From the NCBI GenBank assembly GCA_016704445.1, contig JADJAE010000064.1, positions 1 through 64,000 of the forward strand: a stretch of DNA of 64,000 nt. Direction: 5' to 3'. The position numbers and the translations under genes are program-made. Of the stretch, positions 8,316 through 19,725 are shown in pieces (position 1 is the stretch's first letter; each line of letters starts with the position of its first letter). Under the pieces are notes generated by a model. It did not search any database. It was not told where the DNA came from and saw nothing but the letters and a program-made list of their open reading frames with translations. This stretch comes from Deltaproteobacteria bacterium (lineage in GTDB: Bacteria; Myxococcota_A; Polyangia; Polyangiales; Ga0077539).

Positions 8316-10099
8316 CCAGCAGCCCCTCCGACCTTCACAGCGCCTGGGCGCGGTGGTTCATCAGCGCCCTCGCGGACTCCGGCCTTCGCGACGTGATCGT
8401 CTCCCCGGGGTCGCGCTCCACCCCGCTGGCGCTGGCCGCCGCGGAGTGCCCGCGGGTGCGCTGCCTCCCCGTCGTCGACGAGCGCGTCGCGGCCTTCGTG
8501 GCGCTCGGCCAGGCGCGCATCACGGGCCTCCCCTCGATGCTCCTCTGCACCTCCGGAACCGCCGGGGCCCACTACCTCCCGGCCCTCATCGAGGCCTCGC
8601 AGGCCTTCATCCCCGTGCTGGTGGTCACCGCCGATCGCCCGTGGGAGGCCTACGACTGCGCCTCGCCGCAGACCATCGACCAGACCGACCTCTTCGGCCG
8701 CGTGGTGCGCCACCGCGCCGAGCTCGGGCTGCCCGACGCCTCCCCCGAGGCCCTCGCCGCCGTCGGCCGCATCGCCGCCCAGTGCCTCGCGCTCACCCGC
8801 TCCCCCACGCCCGGCCCGGTGCACCTCAACGCGCGCTTCCGAAAGCCGCTGGAGCCCGTGGAGGTCGCCGCTCCGGAGCCGTGGTCCGCCGAGCTCTCGC
8901 GGCGGGTGACCCTCGGCGCGCCCAGGACGTTTACCCCGGAGTGTATTCCTTCCTCCGAGGGGGTCGCCGCGCTCACCGACAGCCTCGCCCACGCGAGCCG
9001 ACCGCTCTTCGTGTGCGGCCCGACGCTCAGCTGGGGGAGCACCGCCCACGAGGCCCTCTTCGCGCTGGCCGCGGCGGTGGGAGCGCCCGTGGTGGCCGAG
9101 TCGTCGAGCGGCTACCGCCACGTGGAGTCGACCGGCGCGGCGACGGTGTGCCCCGGCGTCGAGCTCGCGGCCCGCAGCGCGTCGTGGCGCGAGAGGCACC
9201 GCCCCGACCTGGTGGTCTCCTGGTCGCTGCCTCCCACCTCCCCCTCGCTCACCGCCTGGATCACCCACCCCGCGGTGGAGCGCTGGGTGGTGGCCCCGCA
9301 CGGCTGGCCCGACCCGTCGGGGGACGCGAGGGCGGTGCTGTGGGGCGATCCCGAGGCGGTGGCGCACGCGGTGCGGCTGGCGCTCGGGGCGAGGGCGGTG
9401 GGCGCGGAGCCGTCGTGGTCGCGGTCGCTGCGGTCGGCCGACGCGCAGGCGTGGTCGGCGGTGCGGGCGGAGACCTTCGGCGAGGCGCTGGACGAGCTCA
9501 CGGTGGCGCAGTCGCTCGTCGACGCGCTGCCGTCGGGGGCGTGCCTCGTGGCGGGCAACAGCATGCCGGTGCGCGACCTGGAGCTGGCCTCGCCGTGGCG
9601 CGCGCTGCGGGTGCTGCACCAGCGGGGCGGCAGCGGCATCGACGGGCTGATCGCGGGCGCCCTCGGGGCGAGGACGAAGCTGGGGGCCGCGGAGCCGGTG
9701 GCGGTGCTGCTGGGCGACGTGAGTGCGGCGCACGACCTCGGGGGGCTGAGCGCGGCGCAGGAGCTGGAGGGCGCGCTGGTGGTGCTGCTGGTGCAGAACG
9801 GCGGCGGTCGCATCTTCGCAGAGCTCCCACTGGGGAAGACGGCCCCGCCGGGGAGCGAGCGGGCTGCGGCCTTCGGGCGGTTCTTTCTTACGCCGCAGGG
9901 TATTCGCTGGGCGGAGGCGTCGGGGGCCTTCGGTCACCGCTACGCGCGGGTGGAGACGCCCTCGGCGCTGGCGGCGGCGCTCGACGAGGCGCTGGCGACC
10001 GACGGGGTGACGGTGATCGAGGCGGTGGTCCCGCCCGAGGACGCGGGCGCCCGTAGGCAGCGGGTGAGGGCGCGCGTCGAGCGGGGGCTCGCGGAGTGA
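8312..10099 (+). CDS. menD: 2-succinyl-5-enolpyruvyl-6-hydroxy-3-cyclohexene-1-carboxylate synthase
   Basis: Thiamine-diphosphate enzyme that adds a succinyl semialdehyde unit from 2-oxoglutarate to isochorismate in menaquinone synthesis. The 595-residue protein begins with an N-terminal ThDP domain containing SPGSRSTPLALA, the catalytic glutamate in VVDERVAAF, the CTSGTAGAHYLPA segment and TADRPWE, which are MenD hallmarks. The C-terminal domain has RGGSGIDG, GDVSAAHDLGGL and LLVQNGGGRIF, the ThDP/Mg site (GDxS...NNGGG type). Length is near the usual 550-600. It overlaps menF by ATGA (8312-8315) and menH by GTGA (10096-10099), so all three are translationally coupled. Confidence 0.93.
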   Translation: MTSSPSDLHSAWARWFISALADSGLRDVIVSPGSRSTPLALAAAECPRVRCLPVVDERVAAFVALGQARITGLPSMLLCTSGTAGAHYLPALIEASQAFIPVLVVTADRPWEAYDCASPQTIDQTDLFGRVVRHRAELGLPDASPEALAAVGRIAAQCLALTRSPTPGPVHLNARFRKPLEPVEVAAPEPWSAELSRRVTLGAPRTFTPECIPSSEGVAALTDSLAHASRPLFVCGPTLSWGSTAHEALFALAAAVGAPVVAESSSGYRHVESTGAATVCPGVELAARSASWRERHRPDLVVSWSLPPTSPSLTAWITHPAVERWVVAPHGWPDPSGDARAVLWGDPEAVAHAVRLALGARAVGAEPSWSRSLRSADAQAWSAVRAETFGEALDELTVAQSLVDALPSGACLVAGNSMPVRDLELASPWRALRVLHQRGGSGIDGLIAGALGARTKLGAAEPVAVLLGDVSAAHDLGGLSAAQELEGALVVLLVQNGGGRIFAELPLGKTAPPGSERAAAFGRFFLTPQGIRWAEASGAFGHRYARVETPSALAAALDEALATDGVTVIEAVVPPEDAGARRQRVRARVERGLAE

Positions 10100-10806
10100 T
10101 CGGCTGGCTGCACGGCTTCCTCGGGGCGCCGGCGCAGTGGGAGCGGGTGCGGTCGGAGGGCGAGGCGTGGTGGATGCCGGGCCACGGGCCGGAGCCGCGG
10201 GTGCTGCCGGGCGCGGGCTTCGACGAGGTGGTCGACGCGTTGGCGCCGTGGACAACGGGTCGGCGGGTGCTGGTGGGCTACTCGCTGGGGGCGCGGCTGG
10301 CGCTCTCGCTGGCGCTGCGCCACCCGGGTGAGCTGCGGGCGGTGGTGCTGGTGGGAGGGACGCCCGGCATCGAGGACGCGAGCGAGCGGGCGGCGAGGGC
10401 GGCGGCGGACGACGCGCTGGCGGAGAGCATCGGGCGCGGGGGATTGGAGGCGTTTGTAGAGAGGTGGGAGGCGCTGCCGTTGTTCGCGACGCAGCAGGAG
10501 CTGGCCCCGGAGGCGCTGGCGGCGCAGCGTTCGTGGCGGACGCGGCATCGGCCCGAGGCGATCGCGTGGGCGCTCTCGACGCTGAGCACGGGGAGGATGC
10601 CGCCGCTGTGGGAGGCCTTGGCGGGCGCGCCCTTCACGGTGCACGCGGTGACGGGAGAGCGCGACGAGAAGTTCACCCGCATCGCGGAGGAGATGGTGCG
10701 ACGCGGGGGAGGGAGGGTGGTGCACCATCGGGTCGCGGGGGTCGGGCACAACGTGGTGCTCGAAGACCCGGCGGCGGTGGCGAGGGTGGTCGGGGTGGCC
10801 GGGTGA
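10096..10806 (+). CDS. menH: 2-succinyl-6-hydroxy-2,4-cyclohexadiene-1-carboxylate synthase (MenH-like hydrolase)
   Basis: Alpha/beta hydrolase fold enzyme that eliminates pyruvate from the MenD product. The 236-residue protein starts WLHGFLGAPAQWE (oxyanion region), has the nucleophile elbow GYSLGARLAL, and a late GVGHNVVLEDP with the catalytic histidine. An acidic residue near GERDEKF is the likely third member of the triad. GTG 10096 is the start, overlapping menD's stop. One arm of a perfect 77-bp inverted repeat (10532-10608) is inside this gene. The remaining genes menC, menE, menB, menA and menG are not in the window. Confidence 0.85.
   Translation: MIGWLHGFLGAPAQWERVRSEGEAWWMPGHGPEPRVLPGAGFDEVVDALAPWTTGRRVLVGYSLGARLALSLALRHPGELRAVVLVGGTPGIEDASERAARAAADDALAESIGRGGLEAFVERWEALPLFATQQELAPEALAAQRSWRTRHRPEAIAWALSTLSTGRMPPLWEALAGAPFTVHAVTGERDEKFTRIAEEMVRRGGGRVVHHRVAGVGHNVVLEDPAAVARVVGVAG
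10532..10608 (+). repeat. Inverted repeat, left arm (77 bp, inside menH)
   Basis: This 77-bp segment is identical to the reverse complement of 10893-10969; matching stops abruptly at both ends. Because it encodes part of MenH (the residues around LSTLSTG), this arm is taken as the original and the other as the copy. The arms are 284 bp apart. Confidence 0.93.
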
Positions 10807-11019
10807 AGAATGGACGTGGGCGGCCACGCAGGCCATCGGCGCTGCTGAGGGCGCCGATCAGTCGTCGCAGCGGGAGAGCCAGGCATCGAGCGCAGCGGCG
10901 GCATCCTCCCCGTGCTCAGCGTCGAGAGCGCCCACGCGATCGCCTCGGGCCGATGCCGCGTCCGCCACGTCCGCCACGACCGCCACGACCGCTGCGACTG
11001 CCCCGCTCCCGCCCTCAGC
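10807..11019. other. Intergenic segment holding a hairpin and the copied repeat arm
   Basis: Space between the convergent menH and amidase genes. 10835-10858 forms a hairpin with ATCGGCGC pairing to GCGCCGAT over an 8-nt loop, without a T-tract. 10893-10969 is the right arm of the 77-bp inverted repeat. From about 10961 a short run of imperfect CCGCCACG units follows. No gene is supported here. Confidence 0.6.
10893..10969 (-). repeat. Inverted repeat, right arm (77 bp, intergenic)
   Basis: Exact reverse complement of 10532-10608. It lies after menH and before the end of the convergent amidase gene, where it encodes nothing recognisable. In menH mRNA the two arms could form a 77-bp perfect stem with a 284-nt loop if transcription reads through. 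Confidence 0.93.
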
Positions 11020-12438
11020 TCACCAGGGTACGTGCACCGCCGGCGTCGGCGGCGCGCAGCCCGCTCGCTCCAGCCCGTAGGCCGCCGCCAGCAGCGTCGC
11101 CTCGTCCCACGGCTTCGCCATCAGCTGCAGCCCGACGGGCAGCCGCGCCCCCTGCACGCCCACCGGCGCCGTCAGCGCCGGGAGCCCGGTGAGGTTACCC
11201 AGGAAGGTAAACCTCACCAGGTCGTTGGTGACCGCCTGGTCGGCCTCGCCCGCTCGCTCGGCGCGGTGTCGCACCCTCGGCGCGGCGATGGCCACGGTGG
11301 GCGTCGCGTAGAGGTCCACCTCGCCCAGCAGGGCGGCGAGCTGCAGCCGCAGCCGCCGTCGGAGGATCTGCGCCTTCTGGTGATCCGCCGCGGAGATCTG
11401 CTTCCCGATGGCGAGCGTGAGCCGCACGTCGAGGGCCATCTTGTCGCGGTGCTTGCGGTACTCCTCGGCGTGCCCGCGCGCCGACTCGGTCACCATCGTC
11501 ACGAAGCCGATGGCGCCCGCGTGCCGCCCCAGCGGGAGCGACACGTCGCGCAGCACGGCGCCCTGCTTCTCCAGCGTGCGCAGCGCCTCCCGGCAGGTGA
11601 AGGCGATGGTCGGGTCGGCGTCGGCCCACTCGTCGGGATCGACCCCGATGCGAAGGCCCTTCAGGTCGCGAGAGCGGGCGTTGTCGAGGGCGGCGAGGTC
11701 GAGCGGAGGCGAGCCCTGGCTCACCGGGCACCTCCCGTCGTGCCCCGCGGTCACCCTCAAGAACTTCTCCATCGCCTCGACCGAGCGGGCGATGGGACCG
11801 AGGTGCCCGACGCTCCCGTCGAGGTTGCCGTCGCCGGTGTTGGGGATGCGACCGAAGGTGGGCTTGAGCCCCCACACGCCGCAGAGGGAGGCCGGGATGC
11901 GCACCGATCCGCCCCCGTCGGAGGCCACCGCGACGGGCACCGCGCCGAGCGCCACGGCCACCGCGCTGCCCGAGGACGACCCTCCGGGGGCGCAGTTGGG
12001 GTCGTGCGGGTTGCGAGGGGTGCGGGTCTCGTGGGGGGAGATGCCCGTCGCCCCGAGGCCGAGCTCGTGCTGCACGCTCTTGCCGACGATTACCGCCCCG
12101 GCGTCCCGCAGCCGGGCGACCGCGGTCGCGTCGCGCGCGGCCGGCACCGCCGGGAGATAGACGGTGCCCGATCGGGTCGGGAGCCCCGCGACGTCCACCT
12201 CGTCTTTTACCACCATGGGTATGCCGTCGAAGTCCCCGAGGGCCTGGCCGGAGGCGTAGCGCGCTGTGGCGGCGTCCGCGGCGCGGCGGGCCTGGTCGTC
12301 GTTGTAGTCGCGCACCGCGGCGTGGGCGGGGGTGCGGGCGGCGGCGTCGCGCAGCGCGGAGAGCACCCGGTCGAGGTGCTCCCGGGGCGTGAGCTCGCGG
12401 CGGGTGAAGAGCCCGTGGAGCGCGTCGAGGGTGATCAC
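11020..12438 (-). CDS. Amidase-signature family amidase
   Basis: Hydrolyses or transfers amide groups; the natural substrate is unknown. The 472-residue protein has the Ser-cisSer-Lys triad at the family spacing: K78 in MVVKDE, S154-156 in the GGSSSGSA glycine/serine motif, and the nucleophile S178 in DGGGSVRIP. GatA, the tRNA-dependent amidotransferase subunit, shares this domain, but no GatB or GatC neighbour is seen and the C-terminal region lacks obvious GatA features, so a stand-alone amidase is favoured. The start is GTG at 12438, overlapping the stop of the small upstream gene by four bases, so the two are probably translated together. Confidence 0.88.
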   Translation of the reverse strand: MITLDALHGLFTRRELTPREHLDRVLSALRDAAARTPAHAAVRDYNDDQARRAADAATARYASGQALGDFDGIPMVVKDEVDVAGLPTRSGTVYLPAVPAARDATAVARLRDAGAVIVGKSVQHELGLGATGISPHETRTPRNPHDPNCAPGGSSSGSAVAVALGAVPVAVASDGGGSVRIPASLCGVWGLKPTFGRIPNTGDGNLDGSVGHLGPIARSVEAMEKFLRVTAGHDGRCPVSQGSPPLDLAALDNARSRDLKGLRIGVDPDEWADADPTIAFTCREALRTLEKQGAVLRDVSLPLGRHAGAIGFVTMVTESARGHAEEYRKHRDKMALDVRLTLAIGKQISAADHQKAQILRRRLRLQLAALLGEVDLYATPTVAIAAPRVRHRAERAGEADQAVTNDLVRFTFLGNLTGLPALTAPVGVQGARLPVGLQLMAKPWDEATLLAAAYGLERAGCAPPTPAVHVPW

Positions 12439-12632
12439 TTGGAGAGCTCCTCCGGGCCGATGGGGCGCTCGCTCAGGCTGGGGTGGTCCCCCGGCTCCAG
12501 CGGGAGCCCGAGGGCCCGGGTGATGCCCGACTCGGCGTACATCATGTGCAGTACTGCGCGGGCGGTCAGCGGGGATTCAGCAGCGCGGACGAGCGCGCGG
12601 AGGGTACGGTCGTCGAGGGGGGGGCTCTGCAT
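12435..12632 (-). CDS. Small hypothetical protein coupled to the amidase
   Basis: A 65-residue protein with no recognised domain; it is mildly helical (ALVRAAESPLTARAV, then MMYAESG) and ends in an acidic tail. Two points support it as a real gene. Its TGA overlaps the amidase GTG start (12435-12438), and a TATCGT box lies 8 bp before its ATG, matching the leaderless pattern seen at other starts here. It could act as a partner or chaperone of the amidase, which is inference from coupling only. GatC was considered but no GatC motif is visible. Confidence 0.55.
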   Translation of the reverse strand: MQSPPLDDRTLRALVRAAESPLTARAVLHMMYAESGITRALGLPLEPGDHPSLSERPIGPEELSK

Positions 12633-12640
12633 GGCCGCGC

Positions 12641-12646
12641 ACGATA
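12641..12646 (-). promoter_or_regulatory. Putative -10 box for the small protein/amidase operon
   Basis: Read on the minus strand this is TATCGT, followed by 8 bp (GCGCGGCC) and then the ATG at 12632. No clear -35 element is visible. Spacing and GC-rich discriminator resemble the boxes before dapF and the SDR gene. Confidence 0.4.
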
Positions 12647-12733
12647 CGGACCGTGGACCCGGCTGGGAAGACCGCCGTCATTCGGAGCAGAAGAGGGGTT
12701 CGCGGCGGGGGGGAGGTCGGGCAAGATGCCCTC

Positions 12734-15672
<2,939 letters not shown>

Positions 15673-15703
15673 TTTCGAGGCCCATAGAGGTACGAGGAGA
15701 CCC

Positions 15704-15733
15704 GGCGGAGGGGGCATCGGCCCCCCCTTCCGC
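15704..15733 (+). terminator. Hairpin after the Cys-rich lipoprotein gene
   Basis: A GCGGAGGGGGC arm pairs imperfectly with GCCCCCCCTTCCGC across an ATCG loop. It sits 32 bp after the stop at 15672 and about 60 bp before the next gene. It has no T-tract, so termination may need Rho or the hairpin may only stabilise mRNA. Confidence 0.4.
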
Positions 15734-15793
15734 TGGGGCGGTGGTTTGCACTAGGGTCGCGCGGGATTTCTGGTTCGCTGGAGGGTTCAGTCC

Positions 15794-17602
15794 ATGTCGA
15801 AGTTCGATACGTTGGTGGAGATCTTCTCGGAGAGCACCAAGCGCTACGCGCAGTCGCCGTTGTTCGGTGAGAAGCGCGACGGCGAGTGGCAGTGGATGAC
15901 CTACGGGGCCTTCAAGGAGAAGGTCGACAACCTCCGCGGGGGCCTCGCGGGCCTCGGGGTGAAGTCCGGCGACCGGGTCGCGGTGATCTCCAACAACCGC
16001 GCGGAGTGGGCCATCGGCGCCTACGCGACGTACACCCTCGGCGCGGCCTACGTGCCCATGTACGAGTCGCAGCACGACGCCGAGTGGGCGTACATCCTCA
16101 ACGACTGCGGCGCCGAGGTGTGCTTCGTCCCGAGCGAGAAGATCAAAGACCGGGTGCTCAAGGTGCGCGGCGACTGCCCGGCGCTCCAGCACGTGGTCAC
16201 CTTCACGGGCAGCGAGACCGAGAGCGACACCATGGCCGCGCTGCTGCGCCGCGGCGCCGAGACGCCCGCGCCGCTGGTGAAGCCCGACAAGAGCGACCTC
16301 GCGGGGCTCATCTACACCTCCGGCACGACGGGCAAGCCCAAGGGCGTGAAGCTCTCGCACTCCAACATGGCCAACAACGTGAGCGCCATGCACGAGATGC
16401 TCGCCATCGGGCCGGGCGATCGGTCGCTGTCGTTCCTGCCGTGGGCGCACTCCTTCGGGCAGGTGGTCGAGCTCCACGGGCTCTTCTCCATGGGCGCCTC
16501 GCTGGCCATCGCGGAGAGCGTCGAGAAGCTCCTCGCGAACATGGCGGAGATCGCCCCGTCGCTGGTGTTCTCCGTGCCGCGCGTCTTCAACAAGCTCTAC
16601 GCGGGGCTCAACAAGAAGATGGAGGCGATGCCTCCGATGCGCCGCAAGCTGCTCGTCGCGGCGATGGCCAACGCCTCCGAGCGGCGCGCGCTCCATGACA
16701 ACGGCAAGAGCTCGGCCTTCGTCGAGCTCAAGCACAAGCTCTTCGACAAGGTGGTGCTCTCCAAGGTGCGCGGCACCTTCTTCGGCCCCAACCTGAAGTA
16801 CGCGTTCTCCGGCGGCGCGGCGATCTCCCGCGAGGTGGCCGAGTTCATCGACAACATCGGGGTGACCGTCTACGAGGGCTACGGCCTCACCGAGACCTCG
16901 CCCATCGCGACCTGCAACTCCCCGAAGGGGCGGCGCATCGGCAGCGTGGGCAAGCCCATCCCGGGCACGCGGGTGAGCATCGACAAGGAGGCCGCGAGCG
17001 ACCCGCTGCACGGCGAGGTCATCTGCTACGGCCACAACGTGATGCAGGGCTATTACAACCTGCCCGAGGAGAACGAGAAGGTCTTCACCCCGGACGGCGG
17101 CTTCCGCACCGGGGACATGGGCTACGTCGACGCCGACGGCTTCCTCTTCATCACCGGGCGCATCAAGGAGCAGTACAAGCTGGAGAACGGCAAGTACGTG
17201 GTCCCGGTGCCGATCGAGGAGGCCATCAAGCTGTCGCCGTGGGTGCTCAACGTGATGGTCCACGGGGCCAACCGCCCGTACAACGTCGCGATCATCGTGC
17301 CCGACGTGGAGAAGCTGAAGGCCTGGGCGACGGAGAAGGGCATCCCCACCGATCCGCTGCCCGCGCTGCTGCAGCACCCCGAGGTGATGGCCTTCTTCCG
17401 AGACGAGATCGGCAAGCACACCCACGAGATCAAGGGCTATGAGCGAGTGAGAAACTTCGCGCTGGTGGCCGAGGACTTCTCCATCGACAACGACCTGCTC
17501 ACCCCGAAGATGTCGCTCAAGCGCCGCAACGTGGTGAACCGCTACGAGTCGACCATCAACACCCTCTACGAGGGCGCCTCTCCGGTCACCGCGGGCGACT
17601 GA
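15794..17602 (+). CDS. Long-chain acyl-CoA synthetase (AMP-forming, FadD15-like)
   Basis: Activates fatty acids to acyl-CoA through an acyl-adenylate, probably at the inner membrane. The 602-residue ANL-superfamily protein has the P-loop-like YTSGTTGKPKGV (near residues 173-184), the GYGLTETSP motif, the hinge aspartate in FRTGDMGYVD, and the ITGRIKE region. The C-terminal subdomain is longer than in acetyl-CoA synthetases, and the ILND and EKYKLENGKYV-type segment fits long-chain enzymes. ATG 15794 follows a GGAGGG ribosome site at a normal distance. It converges with the receiver protein gene, 26 bp apart. Chain-length preference cannot be read from the sequence. Confidence 0.88.
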   Translation: MSKFDTLVEIFSESTKRYAQSPLFGEKRDGEWQWMTYGAFKEKVDNLRGGLAGLGVKSGDRVAVISNNRAEWAIGAYATYTLGAAYVPMYESQHDAEWAYILNDCGAEVCFVPSEKIKDRVLKVRGDCPALQHVVTFTGSETESDTMAALLRRGAETPAPLVKPDKSDLAGLIYTSGTTGKPKGVKLSHSNMANNVSAMHEMLAIGPGDRSLSFLPWAHSFGQVVELHGLFSMGASLAIAESVEKLLANMAEIAPSLVFSVPRVFNKLYAGLNKKMEAMPPMRRKLLVAAMANASERRALHDNGKSSAFVELKHKLFDKVVLSKVRGTFFGPNLKYAFSGGAAISREVAEFIDNIGVTVYEGYGLTETSPIATCNSPKGRRIGSVGKPIPGTRVSIDKEAASDPLHGEVICYGHNVMQGYYNLPEENEKVFTPDGGFRTGDMGYVDADGFLFITGRIKEQYKLENGKYVVPVPIEEAIKLSPWVLNVMVHGANRPYNVAIIVPDVEKLKAWATEKGIPTDPLPALLQHPEVMAFFRDEIGKHTHEIKGYERVRNFALVAEDFSIDNDLLTPKMSLKRRNVVNRYESTINTLYEGASPVTAGD

Positions 17603-17628
17603 GCCCTCGCTCCCCCCGATCTCCCTCC

Positions 17629-18831
17629 CTACGACCCCAGCAGCACCCGGAGCATCGAGACCAGCAGCTCTGGCTCGACCGGCTTGACCAGGCAGTCCGC
17701 GGCGCCCGCGGCGAGGCAGCTCTCCCGCTCGCCCGTCGTCGCCGTGAGCGCCACCACCGGAACCCCCGCCAGGTCTCCCCGCGCCCTGATCGTCCGGGTC
17801 GCCTCGTAGCCTTCCTGCTCCGGCCGGGTGACGTCCATGAACACCAGGTCGACGTCGCCCCGCTCGTCGAGGCGGTCGAGCGCCTCGCGGCCGCTCCTCG
17901 CGCAGGTCACCTTCACGCCGTAGCGCTCCAGCAGGCCGGTGAGGGCGAAGACGTCGTGGATGTCGTCGTCCACCAGCAGCACCTCGCGGCCGCCTAGCGT
18001 GGGGGCGCTCTCCAGCGAGCGCAGGAGCGTCTCTCGCTGCGCCGGAGGGAGCGAGGCGTGCGCCCGGTGGAGGAGCAGGGTGCTCTCGTCCAGCAGTCGC
18101 TCGGGGGTGCGCGCGGGCCTCAGCACCTGCGAGCGCCCGAGGCGCGAGAGCCTCGCCTCGTCCTCCGCGGGGAGCGCGTCGAGGGCGTAGGCGACCGCCG
18201 GGACGCGCCGCAGCTCGGGGCGCTGGGAGAGCGCCTCCAGCAGGTCGAGCCCCCCGCCACCGGCCTGGTCGAGGCCCACGATCATGGCGTCGTAGCGGCC
18301 CCTCGCGATCGCCTCCAGCGCCTCTCGCCCCGCCACCGCGGTGACCTCCACGCCGTCGCCCCCGACCACGGCGACGATGTCCTCCCGGCGGCCGCCGTCG
18401 TCCTCGACCACCAGCAGGAGTCGCATGCTGCGCTCGACCAGCGAGGCCGCGTCGTCGAGCGCCCGGGCGAGCGCGTCGTCGGCCACGGGCCTCGCGAGGA
18501 AGCCCAGGGCGCCGCTCGCCAGCGCGTGGTGGCCCTGCGCCTCGGCGCCGACCAGGTGCACCGGAACATGACGACTGCGAGGGTCGTGCTTCAGCCGATC
18601 GAGCAGCACCCACGGCTCGGCGTCGGGCACCGCAAGGTCGAGCACGACGGCGTCGGGATGAAGCTCATGGACGAGCGCGAGGCACCGGGCTCCTGGGGCG
18701 GAGACGACACGGTAGCCCCGGGGCTGGGCGATGTGGGTGAGTGCCCGGGAGAGGGCCTCGTCGTCCGAGACGAGCAGCAGCGCGTGCGTCGGGTGAGCGG
18801 CGGGCTCGGTCGGGGAGGCGTGGGCTGGCAT
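17629..18831 (-). CDS. Triple receiver-domain response regulator
   Basis: A 400-residue protein made of three CheY-like receiver domains and no output domain. REC1 (about 8-130) has ALLLVSDDE, a VVLDLAVPD phosphorylation region and a late LARPV. REC2 (about 135-250) is degenerate: VVEDD is kept but the phospho-acceptor loop reads IVGLDQAGG. REC3 (about 280-400) is the most canonical, with LLVDDD, FMDVTRPEQEGYEA and CLVKPVEPE. Start 18831 is chosen because GAAGGA lies about 10 bases upstream. Such receivers usually take phosphate from a separate kinase; none is adjacent. The next gene is divergent, so no operon partner is evident. Confidence 0.8.
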   Translation of the reverse strand: MPAHASPTEPAAHPTHALLLVSDDEALSRALTHIAQPRGYRVVSAPGARCLALVHELHPDAVVLDLAVPDAEPWVLLDRLKHDPRSRHVPVHLVGAEAQGHHALASGALGFLARPVADDALARALDDAASLVERSMRLLLVVEDDGGRREDIVAVVGGDGVEVTAVAGREALEAIARGRYDAMIVGLDQAGGGGLDLLEALSQRPELRRVPAVAYALDALPAEDEARLSRLGRSQVLRPARTPERLLDESTLLLHRAHASLPPAQRETLLRSLESAPTLGGREVLLVDDDIHDVFALTGLLERYGVKVTCARSGREALDRLDERGDVDLVFMDVTRPEQEGYEATRTIRARGDLAGVPVVALTATTGERESCLAAGAADCLVKPVEPELLVSMLRVLLGS

Positions 18832-18930
18832 CGCGTGGTGGTCCTTCGAGCAAGCTACAGCCGGGCCTGCCCGTCGCCATCCCCCTGTCGCGCAGCGGGG
18901 CGCTTGCGGGTCCATGCCCCCGGGCGGTAG

Positions 18931-19725
18931 ATGCCTGCCATCGTGCTGCTCGGCCAACGGATCGCCGTGGTGATTCCTGCCTTCAATACCGGGGCGCGTG
19001 TGCGCCGGGTGGTGGACACCCTGCCGCCCTTCGTCGACCTCGCGGTGGTGATCGACGACGCCAGCACCGACGACACCGCGGAGGTGCTCGCCGCGATGGC
19101 CGGCCCCGCCGTGGTGGTGCTGCGCCACGAGGAGAACCGCGGCGTCGGAGGGGCGCTCGCCACGGGCTACCGCGAGGCGCTGGCCCGAGGGGCCGAGCTG
19201 GTGGCCGTGATGGCGGGCGACGCGCAGATGGACCCGTCGGACCTCGCGGCCCTGGCCGCGCCGGTGGCCGAAGGGAGGGCGGACTACGCCAAGGGCAACC
19301 GGCTGCGCCACGTTGACTGCGTCAGGGTGATGCCCGGGGTGCGCTACGCGGGCAACCGGGTGCTGTCCTGGCTCACGCGCCTCGCGACGGGGCTGCCGGG
19401 CGTCGGGGACTCGCAGTGCGGGTACACGGTGATCTCCGCGAGGGCGCTGAGGGCGCTCGACCTCGACGGGCTATGGCGGCGCTACGGCTACCCAAACCAC
19501 CTGCTGGGCGCGCTGGCGCTGCAGCGGCGGAGGGTGGTCGACGTGGTGGTGCGGCCCGTCTACGCGGGCGAGACCAGCGGCGTGCGGTGGCGCGACGCGC
19601 TGGTGGTGATCCCGCGCATCCTGCTGGCGGTGGCGCTGGCGAGGCACGTGGGGCGCGCGAGGGTGTCGTGGCTGGGGCTGCCTGGCTCGGCGGCCCTGGA
19701 GCGCGGAGGGGAACTCGATGGCTGA
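18931..19725 (+). CDS. Glycosyltransferase family 2
   Basis: Transfers a sugar from a nucleotide donor, probably to a polyprenyl phosphate or cell-surface glycan. The 264-residue GT-A fold protein has VVIPAFN, the VIDDASTDDT donor-binding segment, and MAGDAQMDP as the metal-binding DxD-type site. Next come GNRL and GDSQCGYTVIS typical of dolichol-phosphate-mannose-synthase-like enzymes. A hydrophobic stretch near the C terminus (ILLAVALARHVG) may be membrane-attached. It overlaps the bactofilin gene by 8 bp, which suggests a shared role in envelope or shape, though that is inference. Confidence 0.82.
   Translation: MPAIVLLGQRIAVVIPAFNTGARVRRVVDTLPPFVDLAVVIDDASTDDTAEVLAAMAGPAVVVLRHEENRGVGGALATGYREALARGAELVAVMAGDAQMDPSDLAALAAPVAEGRADYAKGNRLRHVDCVRVMPGVRYAGNRVLSWLTRLATGLPGVGDSQCGYTVISARALRALDLDGLWRRYGYPNHLLGALALQRRRVVDVVVRPVYAGETSGVRWRDALVVIPRILLAVALARHVGRARVSWLGLPGSAALERGGELDG

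Noticed and set aside
11020..12438. GatA subunit of the tRNA amidotransferase
   Set aside because: No gatB or gatC neighbour; the small coupled protein does not look like GatC, so a general amidase is the safer name.
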